From the NCBI RefSeq assembly GCF_017313265.1, contig NZ_JAFLQZ010000018.1, positions 61,528 through 125,527 of the forward strand: 64,000 bases of DNA, written 5' to 3'. Source of the DNA: Hymenobacter telluris (GTDB taxonomy: Bacteria; Bacteroidota; Bacteroidia; Cytophagales; Hymenobacteraceae). The notes below the pieces were generated by a model. The model was not told where the DNA came from. It did not search any database and worked only from the letters and a program-made list of their open reading frames with translations. Each line of letters opens with the position of its first letter. The stretch's first letter is position 1. This document shows positions 41,475 through 50,041 of this stretch, in pieces. A program made the translations under genes and the position numbers.

Positions 41475-43197
41475 ATCAACTCCCGAAACGCTAGCCCCCG
41501 CCGCTCCGGCTACGGGCCTGGCGTATTGGCTGCCCAGTTTGCTAGCCCTGCTAGGAGCGGCCTTGTTGTGGCTGGGGTGGCCGGTGCATCCGGCCCCGCT
41601 GGCAGCATTGCTGCTGGTGGCGTGGGTGCCGTACCTGCGCATGGAGCAGCTGTTGGTGCAGCGCGGCGCCAGCGGCTGGAAGGTGTTTCGCTACACCTAT
41701 TTGCTACTGGTGCTCTGGAATGCCTTCACTACCTGGTGGGTGAGTTTCAGCACCTTGGGCGGCGGTATTGCGGCCGTGGTCCTGAATGCCCTGCTGATGT
41801 GCCTGCCCACCATGGCCTTCTACCACACCAAGCGGCTGGCGGGCCCGCGGCTGGGCTACATTTCGTTGCCCATCTACTGGATTGCCTTCGAGCAGCTGCA
41901 CCTGCACTGGGACCTGACCTGGCCCTGGCTCACGCTCGGCAACGGCTTCGCACAGGCCAACCAGTGGGTGCAGTGGTACGAGTACACCGGCTTTCTGGGT
42001 GGCTCGCTCTGGATGTGGGCGGCCAACATTCTGGTGTTCTTGTCAATTAAGAATTATAAATTAAAAATTAAAAATTATGGCGCAGCAGATTTGGTTAGCC
42101 AGCCAACTGCCAGCAACCGAAATTTTTTAATTTTTAATTCTTCATTTTTAATTGCCGCAGGCCTAGCCATCCTGCTCCCGGCTGCGCTGTCGTATTGGAT
42201 TGGGGCTACCTATCAGGAGAAGGGTAAAACCGCTGAGGTAGTGGTGGTGCAGCCCAACGTAGACCCGTTTTTAGAGAAGTTCAGCAGCAACCCCAACTTC
42301 ATTCCCTACGACCAGCAGCTTAGCCGCCTCATCACTCTCACCGAGCAGCAGCTCACGCCCCAAACCAAGCTGGTACTCTGGCCCGAAACGGCGCTGGAAG
42401 AAGTGTACTCTGAAGCTACCTTCGAGATGAACCCCAAGGTGATGCGCCTGCGCCAGTGGCTGACCGCGCACCCCGGCGTGGAGCTGATTACCGGCATCAC
42501 CAGCATCCGGATGTACGGCCCGACTAAGGAGACGGCCACGCCCACCGCCCGCTTCCGCGACGACCTGGGCTATTATGACATCTTCAATACGGCCGTGCAT
42601 TTTCCGGGGACTACCGGAACTGCCACGTTCTACCATAAGTCACGGCTGGTGCCGGGCGTGGAAAAGGTGCCGGTGGTATTGACCAAGCTGATTGCCAACA
42701 TTGATTTGGGCGGCGTGGTAGGCTCCTACGGCAGCCAGGAAGAGCGCACCGTGTTCCACACCACCGACCCCAGCCTGCGCCTCGGCCCCAGCATCTGCTA
42801 CGAGTCGGTGTACGGCGACTTTATGGCCCAGTACGTGAAGAACGGCGCCACACTCCTCGGCATTATCACCAACGACGGCTGGTGGAGCGACTCGCCGGGC
42901 CACTTGCAGCACCTCCAGTACGCCACCCTGCGCTCCATTGAAACCCGCCGCGACATTGCCCGCTCGGCCAACACCGGCATTTCGGGCTTCATCAACCAGA
43001 AAGGCGAAATCACGCAGCAAACCAACTGGTGGGTGCAAGCCGCCCAGCGCGCCACCGTGCACCTGAACGACGAGAAAACCTTCTATGTGCAGCATGGTGA
43101 CCTAATCGGCCCCACCGCGCAAGTGCTGGCGGTGCTGTTGCTGGGCTTTGTGGTGGTGCGGGCTTTTACCAACAGGAAAACCCTTCTGTCATCCTGA
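41464..43197 (+). CDS. lnt: Apolipoprotein N-acyltransferase with an in-frame palindrome insertion
   Basis: 577 residues from a GTG at 41464, which overlaps the rsmI stop; a TTG at 41353 is less likely. It adds the third acyl chain to lipoproteins in the inner membrane. Membrane helices fill the first 260 residues. The nitrilase-like domain follows: EVVVVQPNVDP, LVLWPETALEEVYSE (catalytic Glu), and GPSICYESVYGDFM (catalytic Cys), then ITNDGWWSDSPGHLQHLQYATLRSIETRRDIARSANTGISGF. Residues 194-231 (IKNYKLKIKNYGAADLVSQP onward to NSSFLI) are encoded by an A/T-rich palindrome inserted in frame between two helices. The stop lies in another palindromic element, so the last residues LLSS come from that element. 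Without the insert the length is normal for the family. Confidence 0.9.
   Translation: MLTKSTPETLAPAAPATGLAYWLPSLLALLGAALLWLGWPVHPAPLAALLLVAWVPYLRMEQLLVQRGASGWKVFRYTYLLLVLWNAFTTWWVSFSTLGGGIAAVVLNALLMCLPTMAFYHTKRLAGPRLGYISLPIYWIAFEQLHLHWDLTWPWLTLGNGFAQANQWVQWYEYTGFLGGSLWMWAANILVFLSIKNYKLKIKNYGAADLVSQPTASNRNFLIFNSSFLIAAGLAILLPAALSYWIGATYQEKGKTAEVVVVQPNVDPFLEKFSSNPNFIPYDQQLSRLITLTEQQLTPQTKLVLWPETALEEVYSEATFEMNPKVMRLRQWLTAHPGVELITGITSIRMYGPTKETATPTARFRDDLGYYDIFNTAVHFPGTTGTATFYHKSRLVPGVEKVPVVLTKLIANIDLGGVVGSYGSQEERTVFHTTDPSLRLGPSICYESVYGDFMAQYVKNGATLLGIITNDGWWSDSPGHLQHLQYATLRSIETRRDIARSANTGISGFINQKGEITQQTNWWVQAAQRATVHLNDEKTFYVQHGDLIGPTAQVLAVLLLGFVVVRAFTNRKTLLSS
42044..42154. repeat. AATTAAAAATTAAAAATT palindromic element inside lnt
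   Basis: Arms 42044-42076 and 42121-42154 are A/T-rich reverse complements with few mismatches, and the left arm has 7-base words TTAAAAA. The core of about 44 bases is GC-balanced. The total of 111 bases (37 codons) keeps the frame open, so it is translated as an extra loop of Lnt. The sudden A/T run in a GC-rich gene marks it as inserted. Confidence 0.92.
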
Positions 43198-43296
43198 GCT
43201 TGCGAAGGACCTTATCAAATAAGAATGGTAGCTGAGTCATAACAACGACTCGTTCCCGCATGATAAGGTCCTTCGCAAGCTCAGGATGACAGAAGG
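43182..43296. repeat. Palindromic element, GTCATCCTGAGC family, 36-base perfect arms
   Basis: Arms 43182-43217 and 43261-43296 are exact reverse complements over 36 bases; the core is 43 bases. The left arm contains the last codons (CTT CTG TCA TCC) and the TGA stop of lnt. The word GTCATCCTGAGC relates this to the elements at 44195-44272 and 49072-49175. Confidence 0.93.
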
Positions 43297-43327
43297 ATGA
43301 CACGATTTCAACTTCTTAAGCTTACTA

Positions 43328-44122
43328 ATGGATTTCAACCAACTCAGCCACCAAGTGGCCGACATTGCCCGCCACGCTGGCCAGTTCATCCGGCAGGAAG
43401 CCCAGAACTTCGACCGGGGGCGCGTCGAGAACAAGGGCCTGCACGATATGGTATCGTACGTGGACCAGCAGAGCGAGCGGCAACTGGTAGCCGAACTGAG
43501 CGCCCTGTTGCCCGAAGCCGGCTTCATCACCGAAGAAGGCACCACCACCGTGGGCCGGGCCGAGGAGTTCAACTGGATTATCGACCCGCTCGATGGCACC
43601 ACCAACTTCATCCACGGCCAGCCGGCTTACTGCGTGAGCGTGGCCCTGCTGCACCGCCAGGAGCTGGTAGTAGGCGTGGTGTATGAAATCAACCAGGACG
43701 AATGCTTCCGGGCGGCGCTGGGTGGCGGCGCCTTCTGCAACGAGCGGCCCCTGCGCGTATCCACCGCCGACGACCTGCACGACACGCTACTGGCCACCGG
43801 CTTCCCCTACTACAAATTCGACCGGCTCGACCAGTACCTGGCTATCCTGAGCTACTTCATGCAGAACACCCACGGCCTGCGCCGCGTGGGCTCGGCCGCG
43901 CTGGATTTGGCCTACGTAGCCGCCGGCCGCTTCGACGCCTACTTCGAGTTCAACATCAACTCCTACGATGTAGCCGCCGGTATTCTGCTGGTGCGCGAAG
44001 CCGGGGGCCGGGTCACGCAGTTCACCGAAGACGGCGACCCTATTTTCGGCCGCGAAGTGGTAGCCAGCAACGGCCGCATCCACGAGAAAATGCAGGAAAC
44101 CATCCGGCAGCATTGGAAGTAA
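43328..44122 (+). CDS. Inositol monophosphatase family protein
   Basis: 264 residues. The metal and substrate motifs of the family are clear: TEEGTTTV (about 63-70), WIIDPLDGTTNFIHGQPAYCVSVAL (about 81-105), and GSAALDLAYVAAGRFDAYFEFNINSYDVAAGILLVREAGG (about 189-228). It hydrolyses a phosphate monoester with Mg2+ (inositol 1-phosphate, or related sugar phosphates or 3'-phosphoadenosine phosphate in CysQ-type members). The exact substrate cannot be set. The start ATG at 43328 follows the palindrome by 31 bases. A strong terminator is 18 bases after the stop. Confidence 0.93.
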   Translation: MDFNQLSHQVADIARHAGQFIRQEAQNFDRGRVENKGLHDMVSYVDQQSERQLVAELSALLPEAGFITEEGTTTVGRAEEFNWIIDPLDGTTNFIHGQPAYCVSVALLHRQELVVGVVYEINQDECFRAALGGGAFCNERPLRVSTADDLHDTLLATGFPYYKFDRLDQYLAILSYFMQNTHGLRRVGSAALDLAYVAAGRFDAYFEFNINSYDVAAGILLVREAGGRVTQFTEDGDPIFGREVVASNGRIHEKMQETIRQHWK

Positions 44123-44140
44123 CCGCTTGAAAGTCCACGA

Positions 44141-44184
44141 ATGCAAAAGGGGCCGACTCTATGTAGAGTTGGCCCCTTTTGCAT
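44141..44184 (+). terminator. Intrinsic terminator
   Basis: ATGCAAAAGGGGCCGACTCT pairs with AGAGTTGGCCCCTTTTGCAT with one G-T pair around a 4-base loop. It ends the inositol monophosphatase gene and may also work in the opposite direction. Confidence 0.92.
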
Positions 44185-44194
44185 GAAAAATCTT

Positions 44195-44272
44195 TGTTAT
44201 TCCGACGCAGGAGGAATCTGGGTTATCCTTCTTGGACGATTACGCTCAGATTCCTCCTGCGTCGGAATGACA
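44195..44272. repeat. Palindromic element, GTCATTCCGACG family
   Basis: The 26-base arms 44195-44220 and 44247-44272 are reverse complements with one mismatch (TCATTCCGACGCAGGAGGAA words). It lies between the terminator and the 3' end of the convergent amidohydrolase gene. Confidence 0.88.
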
Positions 44273-44289
44273 ATACTTATCCAGAGCTT

Positions 44290-45591
44290 CTACTTCAGGC
44301 TGTATTTGCTCTTGAACTTGCGGTTCAGGTAGAGCTGCTTGTTTTCGGAGCTGAACGCGCGGCCGTCGATGTAGGCGTGGGTGATGTTGTTGGTGCGCAT
44401 GTCGAGCAGGTCGCCGCTGCTTACCACTAGGGTGGCGCTTTTACCGGTTTCCAGGCTGCCATAGTCTTTGTCGATGCCCAGGATGCGGGCGGGGCTGAGC
44501 GTAACGGCGGTGAGGGCCTGCTCTTTGGTGAGGCCGTAACCGGCGGAAGTGCCGGCAATGAAGGCGAGGTTGCGGGAGCCGGCCGTTTCCATGCTGCCTT
44601 CATAATCAAGGCAGTAGCGGATACCGGCTTGCTGCAGGATGTTGGGCAGCTTGTAGGGCAGGTCGTAGTCGTCGCCGGGGCGGCGGGGCAGGGCGTGCGT
44701 GCGCGACAGCACCACGGCTATGTCGTGCTGCTTGAGGAAATCCAGCATCATCCAGGCGTCGCGGGCGCCTACCACGGCTACTTTCTGCACGCCCAGGCGC
44801 TTGGCAAAGCTCACGGCTTCTACTATTTCCTTGCCGTAGTCAGCGTGAATAAACAGGGTTTTCGAGCCATTGAACAAACCGCTTAGCGAAGACAACAGCA
44901 GGTTTTCGCGGTGGCCGGCGGGGAGCTGTTTGTAGGCGGCGGCTTCCGTGAGCATGGCGTCCAGGTCGCGCAGCTGGGTTTGACGGTCCTTGTTACGGCG
45001 CTCCAGGGCTTTTTCGTCTTCGGCAGGACTGAGTTTAAGCACCATAGCCGGCCAGTTCAGGTGCAGGCCGTCGTCGGGGCGCACGGCGGCATCCTGCCAG
45101 TTCCAGGCATCGAGCTGCACAATGCTACTTTGGCCGGAAAGCAGGCCGCCGCGGGGCGTAATCTGAGCCAGCAGCACGCCATTGGTGCGCACCGTCGGGA
45201 TGATGTCGGAGTCGGTGTTGTAGGCAATCAGGGACCGAACGTGGGGGTTCATCATGCCTACTTCCTGCTCGTCAACCGTGGCCCGGATGGATTCCACTTC
45301 GGTCAGGCCCAGCGTGGTGTTGGGCAGAATCAGGCCCGGATACACCTCCTGCCCTTTCACGTCAATCACCTCGTAGCCAGTGCGCTGCGTGAAGCCGCCC
45401 TGAGCTCCGGCATACGTAATACGGCCTTTATCGAACGCCACGGCGGCATCGGGCACCACGGTGCCGTTGCCCACGTGCAGGTTGCCGCCCAACAGCAGGA
45501 TGGGCTTGCTTTGCGCGGGCGCCGGCATAGGCACCTGCGCCGCCGCCGTGAAAGCCGCCAGCAAAGGCAAAGAGAGAAGAAACTGTTTCAT
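44290..45591 (-). CDS. Secreted amidohydrolase-like protein with degenerate metal site
   Basis: 433 residues from the ATG at 45589-45591, which starts a signal peptide (MKQFLLSLPLLAAFTAAAQ); an ATG 12 bases upstream is also possible. The composite-domain start (ILLLGGNLHVGNGTVVPDAAVAFDKGRITYAG) and end (AVTLSPARILGIDKDYGSLETGKSATLVVSSGDLL) are those of an amidohydrolase. The first metal motif, usually PGxIDxHxH, here reads YPGLILPNTTLGLTEV, without the histidines. So it may lack hydrolase activity or may act as a partner. The next gene upstream on the same strand (45791-48877) is a larger amidohydrolase with one intact site. Confidence 0.82.
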   Translation of the reverse strand: MKQFLLSLPLLAAFTAAAQVPMPAPAQSKPILLLGGNLHVGNGTVVPDAAVAFDKGRITYAGAQGGFTQRTGYEVIDVKGQEVYPGLILPNTTLGLTEVESIRATVDEQEVGMMNPHVRSLIAYNTDSDIIPTVRTNGVLLAQITPRGGLLSGQSSIVQLDAWNWQDAAVRPDDGLHLNWPAMVLKLSPAEDEKALERRNKDRQTQLRDLDAMLTEAAAYKQLPAGHRENLLLSSLSGLFNGSKTLFIHADYGKEIVEAVSFAKRLGVQKVAVVGARDAWMMLDFLKQHDIAVVLSRTHALPRRPGDDYDLPYKLPNILQQAGIRYCLDYEGSMETAGSRNLAFIAGTSAGYGLTKEQALTAVTLSPARILGIDKDYGSLETGKSATLVVSSGDLLDMRTNNITHAYIDGRAFSSENKQLYLNRKFKSKYSLK

Positions 45592-45612
45592 AGTTGAATT
45601 CATAAGAAGGAT

Positions 45613-45779
45613 GGTTCCCCTCCTTGTTGAAAGGAGGGGTGCCCGAAGGGTGGGGTGGTTTACTCGTTGGTTACGTCTGCCGAGTATTGGTGCTGAGTTT
45701 AGCAACGTCAGCAACGAGGCCAACCACCCCAGCGTCGCCTGCGGCGCCGCGTCCCCTCCTCGGCTGAGGAGGGGAGTTG
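45613..45779. repeat. Palindromic element, CCCCTCCTNNNNNNAGGAGGGG family, copy 1
   Basis: Left arm 45613-45660 has CCCCTCCTTGTTGAAAGGAGGGG and a GGGTGGGGTGGTT part; right arm 45721-45779 has AACCACCCC and CCCCTCCTCGGCTGAGGAGGGG. Each arm has its own small hairpin. It fills the gap between two minus-strand amidohydrolase genes. A relative is at 63801-63944. Confidence 0.82.
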
Positions 45780-45790
45780 GTCGTTCTTTA

Positions 45791-48700
45791 CTACTGGTCT
45801 AGTTCTTTGCCCTCGCCCTCGGTGTCACAGTGGAAGTGGCCGGTGGGTTTGGCTGTGGGCGTTTGGGTGGGCGCACCGCCTTTCTTGGCGGCCAGCATTT
45901 TCTGCACAATCCGCAGCCGCTCCCGCTCCATTTCCTGGCGCAGCACTTGGTCGGATTCCAGGTCGAAAAACTGCCGGCCGTCCACGAAGGTGCGCTCGGC
46001 GCGCGAGTACACGCTCAGCGGGTGGCCGCTCCACACCACCACATCGGCATCTTTGCCTTCCTTGAGGCTGCCCATGCGGTTATCCACGTGCAGCATCTTG
46101 GCCGGGTTGATGGTGACCAGCTTCAGGGCTTCCTCCTCCGACAAGCCGCCGTACTTGATGGTTTTGGCGGCTTCCTGGTTGAGGCGGCGGCTCATTTCGG
46201 CATCATCGGAGTTGATGGCCACGTTCAGGCCGGCATCGTGCATGATGGCAGCGTTGTAGGGAATGGCGTCGCGCACCTCGTTTTTATAGCCCCACCAGTC
46301 GGCGAAGGTGCTGGCGGCCACGCCGTGGGCTTTCATTTTGTCGGCTACTTTGTAGCCTTCCAGAATGTGGGTGAGGGTGTTCACCTTGAAGTTCATCCGG
46401 TCGGCCACGCTCAGCAGCATGTTGATTTCGCTCTGCACATAGCTGTGGCAGGTGATGAAGCGCTTGTTGTTGAGGATTTCCACCAGCGCCTCCAGCTCCA
46501 GGTCGCGCCGCGGGGCATCGGTTTTCTTCTGCTTGCCTTTGCCTAGCTTGTTGTAGGTGGCCCATTCCTTTTCGTACTCCCGGGCCCGCGTGAAAGCATC
46601 CACAAACACCTGCTCCACCCCCATCCGTGACTGGGGAAAGCGCAGCACGTTGGCCTCCCCGGCATTCGACTGCTTCACGTTTTCGCCCAGCGCAAACTTG
46701 ATGAACGGGTCGGCCCCTGCTACTTTCAGGTCTTCGGGCGCGGCACCCCAACGCATCTTAATCAGCTGCGACTGGCCCCCGATGGGGTTTGCCGAGCCGT
46801 GCAGCAGCTGCGCCGCCGTTACGCCGCCGGCCAGGTCGCGGTACAAATCCACGTCCTCGGGGTCGAGCACGTCGCCGATGCGCACTTCTGAGGTAACCGC
46901 CTGGGTGCCTTCGTTCACGCCGCCAATAATGCCGATATGGGAGTGCTCATCAATAATGCCGGGCGTTACGTGTTTGCCGGTACCGTCCACTACGCGGGCA
47001 CCCTTGGCGGTCAGGCTCTTCCCGATTTTAAAGATTTTGCCGCCTACCAGCAGCACGTCGGTATTTTCCAGCTTACCGGCGGCTTCACTGGTCCAGACGG
47101 TGGCATTGCGGATGAGCACGGTTTCCTGCGGCGGGATGGCGTTGCGGCCGTACGCCGCAAACGGGTAGAGCACCGCCCCAACCTGCACCGGCTCAGGCGC
47201 CTTGGCGGAGTCGCGCCGGGCGGCTAAGCTGGCGGCTTCCTGGCGCTGGGCGCTCCATTTGATGAGGGTGGCGCTAGGTAGTTGGCCATCCCCCTGAAAC
47301 TGGCGGGTTTCGGGGGTGTAGTAGCCGGTGAGGCGTATCAGCTCGGCCTTTTTATCCTTGCTGGCAGGAAAAACGATGGTAGCCAGCTCCCCATTCACGC
47401 TGACGTTGCCTTTGATAGTGTCGCCGGGCGCTAGTGCTATTTTCAATTGGGGAGCTTCCGGCTTGCCACTCATGGTCATAGCCATATCCATCCCAATCTT
47501 GAACCGCTCATCTTTCACCTTTTCAGTGGTAATCAGCTTGAGCGTGTACACGCCGCGGTAATCGGCGGGTAAGGTGCTGAGCTGGTACCGTTCGCCCTGT
47601 ATCCAGTTGTCGAGCAGCACGTTATCTTCGGCAAACAGCCGGTTGGAACACACCAGGAAGTTGGCGGTCAGGCCGGGCCGGAGGCTGCCTACTTTGTCCT
47701 GGGCTTTGAGTAGCTCGGCGGGCGTGGCGGTGAGGGCGCGTAGGGCCTGCTCCTCGGTGAGGCCGTACTGAATGGCCTTGCGCACGTTGGGCAGAAACTT
47801 CTTCTTGTCTTTGAGGTCGGCAGCCGACAGCGCAATCGTCACCCCGGCTTTGGAGAGCAGGGCCGCGTTGGCGGGCGCCATTTCCCAGTGCTTCAGCTCT
47901 TCCAGCGAAATGCGCGAGGCGTCGTACACGTCGTCCACGTTGTAGGCATCGGGGAAGTTGAGGCTGATAATGAACGGCGCGCCGGTAGCCTTGATGTCTG
48001 TTACGCGCTGGTATTCGTCGCCGCGGCTTTTGATGATGTACTGGGTCTTGAACTCGTCGCCGAGCTTATCGGCCCGTAGTGCATTCAGCTTGTCACTCAC
48101 CTCAAAGATTTGCGGCAAGCTGCGCTGCTCCTGCCAGGCCTTCAGCGACAAATTCTGCTCTTTGCCGGGGCTGCGCTGGTTCCAGTCGGCATCCAGAAAC
48201 GTTTGGCGCAGCAGCGCAATGCTGCCCATCAAGGAGCCAGGGTAGTTCTGGGTGCTGGTGCCTTTGTCGAAAGAGAAACCGGCGGCGGCCCGCTCCACTA
48301 GCAGCACCTCGTTTTCGCGGTGCCCAACTGTGGCCAGCGTAACCAGCGCCGCGGTGCCGCGGGCAATGCCGTCGGGCTGCTGGGTGAGCACCGCCCCGAA
48401 GCCCAGGCGGCGGTACACGTCGGCCTGCTCGTCGTTCACTTTGAACTCGTTGGCGGCCTGCGTTTCCGGGTGGATGGCCTGGTTCCAGTCGTAGGCGCCG
48501 GCCTTCTTGCTCTCGAACTGCGGCGGGGGGCGGCGGCCGGTCCGCTCGGGCGCTTTCACCTCCGGCAAGCCGTAGTTGGCGGCCAGATCCACGAAGCCGG
48601 GGTAGATGTACTTGCCTTTCAAATCCTGCACCACGGCCCCGGCCGGAATTTTCAGGTTGGGGCCCACGGCTTCCACTTTGCCGTCGCGCACCAGCAGCGT

Positions 48701-48877
48701 GGCGTCGGTCAGCCGGGTTTTGTAGTCGGTGAAGATGGTAGCGTGGGTGAAGGCGTACAGGCCGGGTCGCTTATCGTAGACGCCGTTGCGCGGGTACGTG
48801 CTGGGCTGCGCATAGGCCCCCACGGCCAGCAGCAGCAGCCCGCCGGCCAGCCTGGCGCGGAGAGTAAAAGTTTGCAT
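45791..48877 (-). CDS. Two-domain secreted amidohydrolase
   Basis: 1028 residues with a signal peptide (LAGGLLLLAVGAYAQPS). It has two amidohydrolase units. The N-terminal unit (ATIFTDYKTRLTDATLLVRDGKVEAVGPNLKIPAGAVVQDLKGKYIYPGFVDLAANYGLPE) lacks the HxH pair. The C-terminal unit (about 600-1028) has VTPGIIDEHSHIGI with both His, then HSYVQSEINMLLSVADRMNFKVNTLTHILEGYK and INSDDAEMSRRLNQEA with the other metal ligands, and GSLKEGKDADVVVWSG. So probably one functional site. The likely reaction is hydrolysis of an amide or cyclic imide (peptides, or N-acyl amino acids); the substrate is unknown. The last 30 residues have a short His-rich tail (GHFHCDTEGEG). Confidence 0.88.
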   Translation of the reverse strand: MQTFTLRARLAGGLLLLAVGAYAQPSTYPRNGVYDKRPGLYAFTHATIFTDYKTRLTDATLLVRDGKVEAVGPNLKIPAGAVVQDLKGKYIYPGFVDLAANYGLPEVKAPERTGRRPPPQFESKKAGAYDWNQAIHPETQAANEFKVNDEQADVYRRLGFGAVLTQQPDGIARGTAALVTLATVGHRENEVLLVERAAAGFSFDKGTSTQNYPGSLMGSIALLRQTFLDADWNQRSPGKEQNLSLKAWQEQRSLPQIFEVSDKLNALRADKLGDEFKTQYIIKSRGDEYQRVTDIKATGAPFIISLNFPDAYNVDDVYDASRISLEELKHWEMAPANAALLSKAGVTIALSAADLKDKKKFLPNVRKAIQYGLTEEQALRALTATPAELLKAQDKVGSLRPGLTANFLVCSNRLFAEDNVLLDNWIQGERYQLSTLPADYRGVYTLKLITTEKVKDERFKIGMDMAMTMSGKPEAPQLKIALAPGDTIKGNVSVNGELATIVFPASKDKKAELIRLTGYYTPETRQFQGDGQLPSATLIKWSAQRQEAASLAARRDSAKAPEPVQVGAVLYPFAAYGRNAIPPQETVLIRNATVWTSEAAGKLENTDVLLVGGKIFKIGKSLTAKGARVVDGTGKHVTPGIIDEHSHIGIIGGVNEGTQAVTSEVRIGDVLDPEDVDLYRDLAGGVTAAQLLHGSANPIGGQSQLIKMRWGAAPEDLKVAGADPFIKFALGENVKQSNAGEANVLRFPQSRMGVEQVFVDAFTRAREYEKEWATYNKLGKGKQKKTDAPRRDLELEALVEILNNKRFITCHSYVQSEINMLLSVADRMNFKVNTLTHILEGYKVADKMKAHGVAASTFADWWGYKNEVRDAIPYNAAIMHDAGLNVAINSDDAEMSRRLNQEAAKTIKYGGLSEEEALKLVTINPAKMLHVDNRMGSLKEGKDADVVVWSGHPLSVYSRAERTFVDGRQFFDLESDQVLRQEMERERLRIVQKMLAAKKGGAPTQTPTAKPTGHFHCDTEGEGKELDQ

Positions 48878-48931
48878 TCAGATGGTAGTTATTGGAAGCA
48901 AAACACGCCGGCTAACCTGCAGGCATGTTGT

Positions 48932-48939
48932 CAAATGTA
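48932..48939 (-). promoter_or_regulatory. Putative promoter -7 element for the amidohydrolase genes
   Basis: On the minus strand this reads TACATTTG, a full TAnnTTTG match. A TTG lies 24 bases upstream (48964-48966), slightly beyond the normal spacing. Transcription would start near 48925, about 48 bases before the ATG. Confidence 0.5.
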
Positions 48940-49071
48940 GAACATCGAGCGTAGGCTTACCCACAATCACCTGCCAAATTTTCAACTAAAAGCCTAAATA
49001 TTACAAGTTGCTTAATACGGGAGGTGTCTGATTGAAATTTCAGCTTTCACTTGTTACTCTCCCTGAAAGCG

Positions 49072-49175
49072 GACCGTCATGCAGAGGCCTAGCCGAAGTA
49101 TCTCGCGTGCTGACGTTGGGTTACTTAGGCAACGTCAGCACGCGAGATGCTTCGACTGCGCTCAGCATGACGGTC
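49072..49175. repeat. Palindromic element, GTCATGCTGAGC family
   Basis: Arms of about 45 bases, perfect near the centre (TCTCGCGTGCTGACGTT and complement) and diverged further out, with GACCGTCATGC at both ends. Core about 13 bases. It lies in the 398-base gap between the amidohydrolase and the small FeoB-associated gene. The word CGAAGCATCT and GTCAT link it to 43182-43296 and 44195-44272. Confidence 0.85.
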
Positions 49176-49274
49176 TGTTTGGGGTGCTGCTCACATAGTT
49201 CAGACGATAGGCCAGCGCAACAAAAAATCAAATCCGGGCAACCAAAACCGAAACCTGGTAGTTTTGCAGGCATC

Positions 49275-49469
49275 ATGTGGATTCAGACACTCATCATCGT
49301 ACTGCTGTTCGCCGGGGCCTCGTTCTATGTGGGCCGCATTTTCTGGCGGGCATTTTTCGACAAATCCTCGGCGGGCTGTGCCAAAGGCTGCGGCGGCGCG
49401 TGCGGCACCCTCGACGTAAACCGGCTGCAACGCACCATTGAGGCCGCCGCCCCGCGCACTGCGAAGTAG
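49275..49469 (+). CDS. FeoB-associated Cys-rich membrane protein-like (64 aa)
   Basis: 64 residues from the ATG at 49275. One N-terminal membrane helix (IQTLIIVLLFAGASFYVGRIFW) and a Cys-rich stretch GCAKGCGGACG fit the small FeoB-associated Cys-rich proteins. No feoA/feoB is visible nearby, so the iron link is from the family name only. An in-frame start at 49032 would run through the palindrome and is unlikely. Confidence 0.75.
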   Translation: MWIQTLIIVLLFAGASFYVGRIFWRAFFDKSSAGCAKGCGGACGTLDVNRLQRTIEAAAPRTAK

Positions 49470-49598
49470 CACGGCATTCAGCTTTTCCTATTTTCGGCAA
49501 CCTGCCCCCGTACCGGCTCCGTATAGCTGGCACGGGGGTTTTGTTTTAACCCGTTTTTAACGATTCCGCTTTCCTTTCCATACCGAACTCCTACCATC

Positions 49599-49940
49599 AT
49601 GCAAGACAAAGAAGAAGAACGCTCGCTCGTAAAAGTGGAGCAGAAGCTCAGCAAAGACGGTTTCACGGCTGATTTCCGCGTGGCAGAAGGTCGGTTGCAC
49701 ACCATCAGCAATGAGCGGAGCAAGAGTTACGCTGCCAGCGAGGTATCCATCGTAGACTTCTACCGCTTCGAAGGCGAAAGTGACCCGGATGATATGTCGA
49801 TCCTGTATGCTATTGAAACCAACGACGGCGTAAAAGGCACCATCTCCTCGGCCTACGGCGTATACGCCGACACCGACACCGACGACTTCCTCAAGCAAGT
49901 AGAAGACCTGGGCAAAAACCTCACAAAGGGACACCAGTAG
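49599..49940 (+). CDS. Conserved small protein of unknown function (113 aa)
   Basis: 113 residues, MQDKEEERSLVKVEQKLSKDG at the start. The core ADFRVAEGRLHTIS...VSIVDFYRFEGESDPDDMSILYAIETNDGVKGTISSAYGVYAD is a compact alpha/beta pattern seen in other Bacteroidota small proteins, some of which have been called phosphoribosylpyrophosphate synthetase in automatic annotation. There is no PRPP motif here, so that name should not be used. It is probably cytoplasmic. The element of the GTGAG family starts at the base after its stop codon. Confidence 0.75.
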   Translation: MQDKEEERSLVKVEQKLSKDGFTADFRVAEGRLHTISNERSKSYAASEVSIVDFYRFEGESDPDDMSILYAIETNDGVKGTISSAYGVYADTDTDDFLKQVEDLGKNLTKGHQ

Positions 49941-50041
49941 GTGAAATAGTGAGGTGGTGAAATGGTGAGTTTAACGTTTTACTGGCGCCAGTTGCGCGGT
50001 TAGAACGTCAAACTCACCATTTCACTATCTCACCAACTCAC
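49941..50041. repeat. Palindromic element, GTGAGGTG family (8-base words), copy 3
   Basis: The left arm starts at 49941 with GTGAAATA, GTGAGGTG, GTGAAATG, GTGAGTTTAACGTT. The core has TGGCGCCAGTTGCGCGGTTAG, nearly that of copy 1. The right arm GAACGTCAAACTCACC... ends at 50040. It lies directly between the stop codons of two convergent genes. Confidence 0.88.

Noticed and set aside
49032..49274. Upstream start for the FeoB-associated protein
   Set aside because: The extension is translated palindrome sequence and has no similarity to the family.
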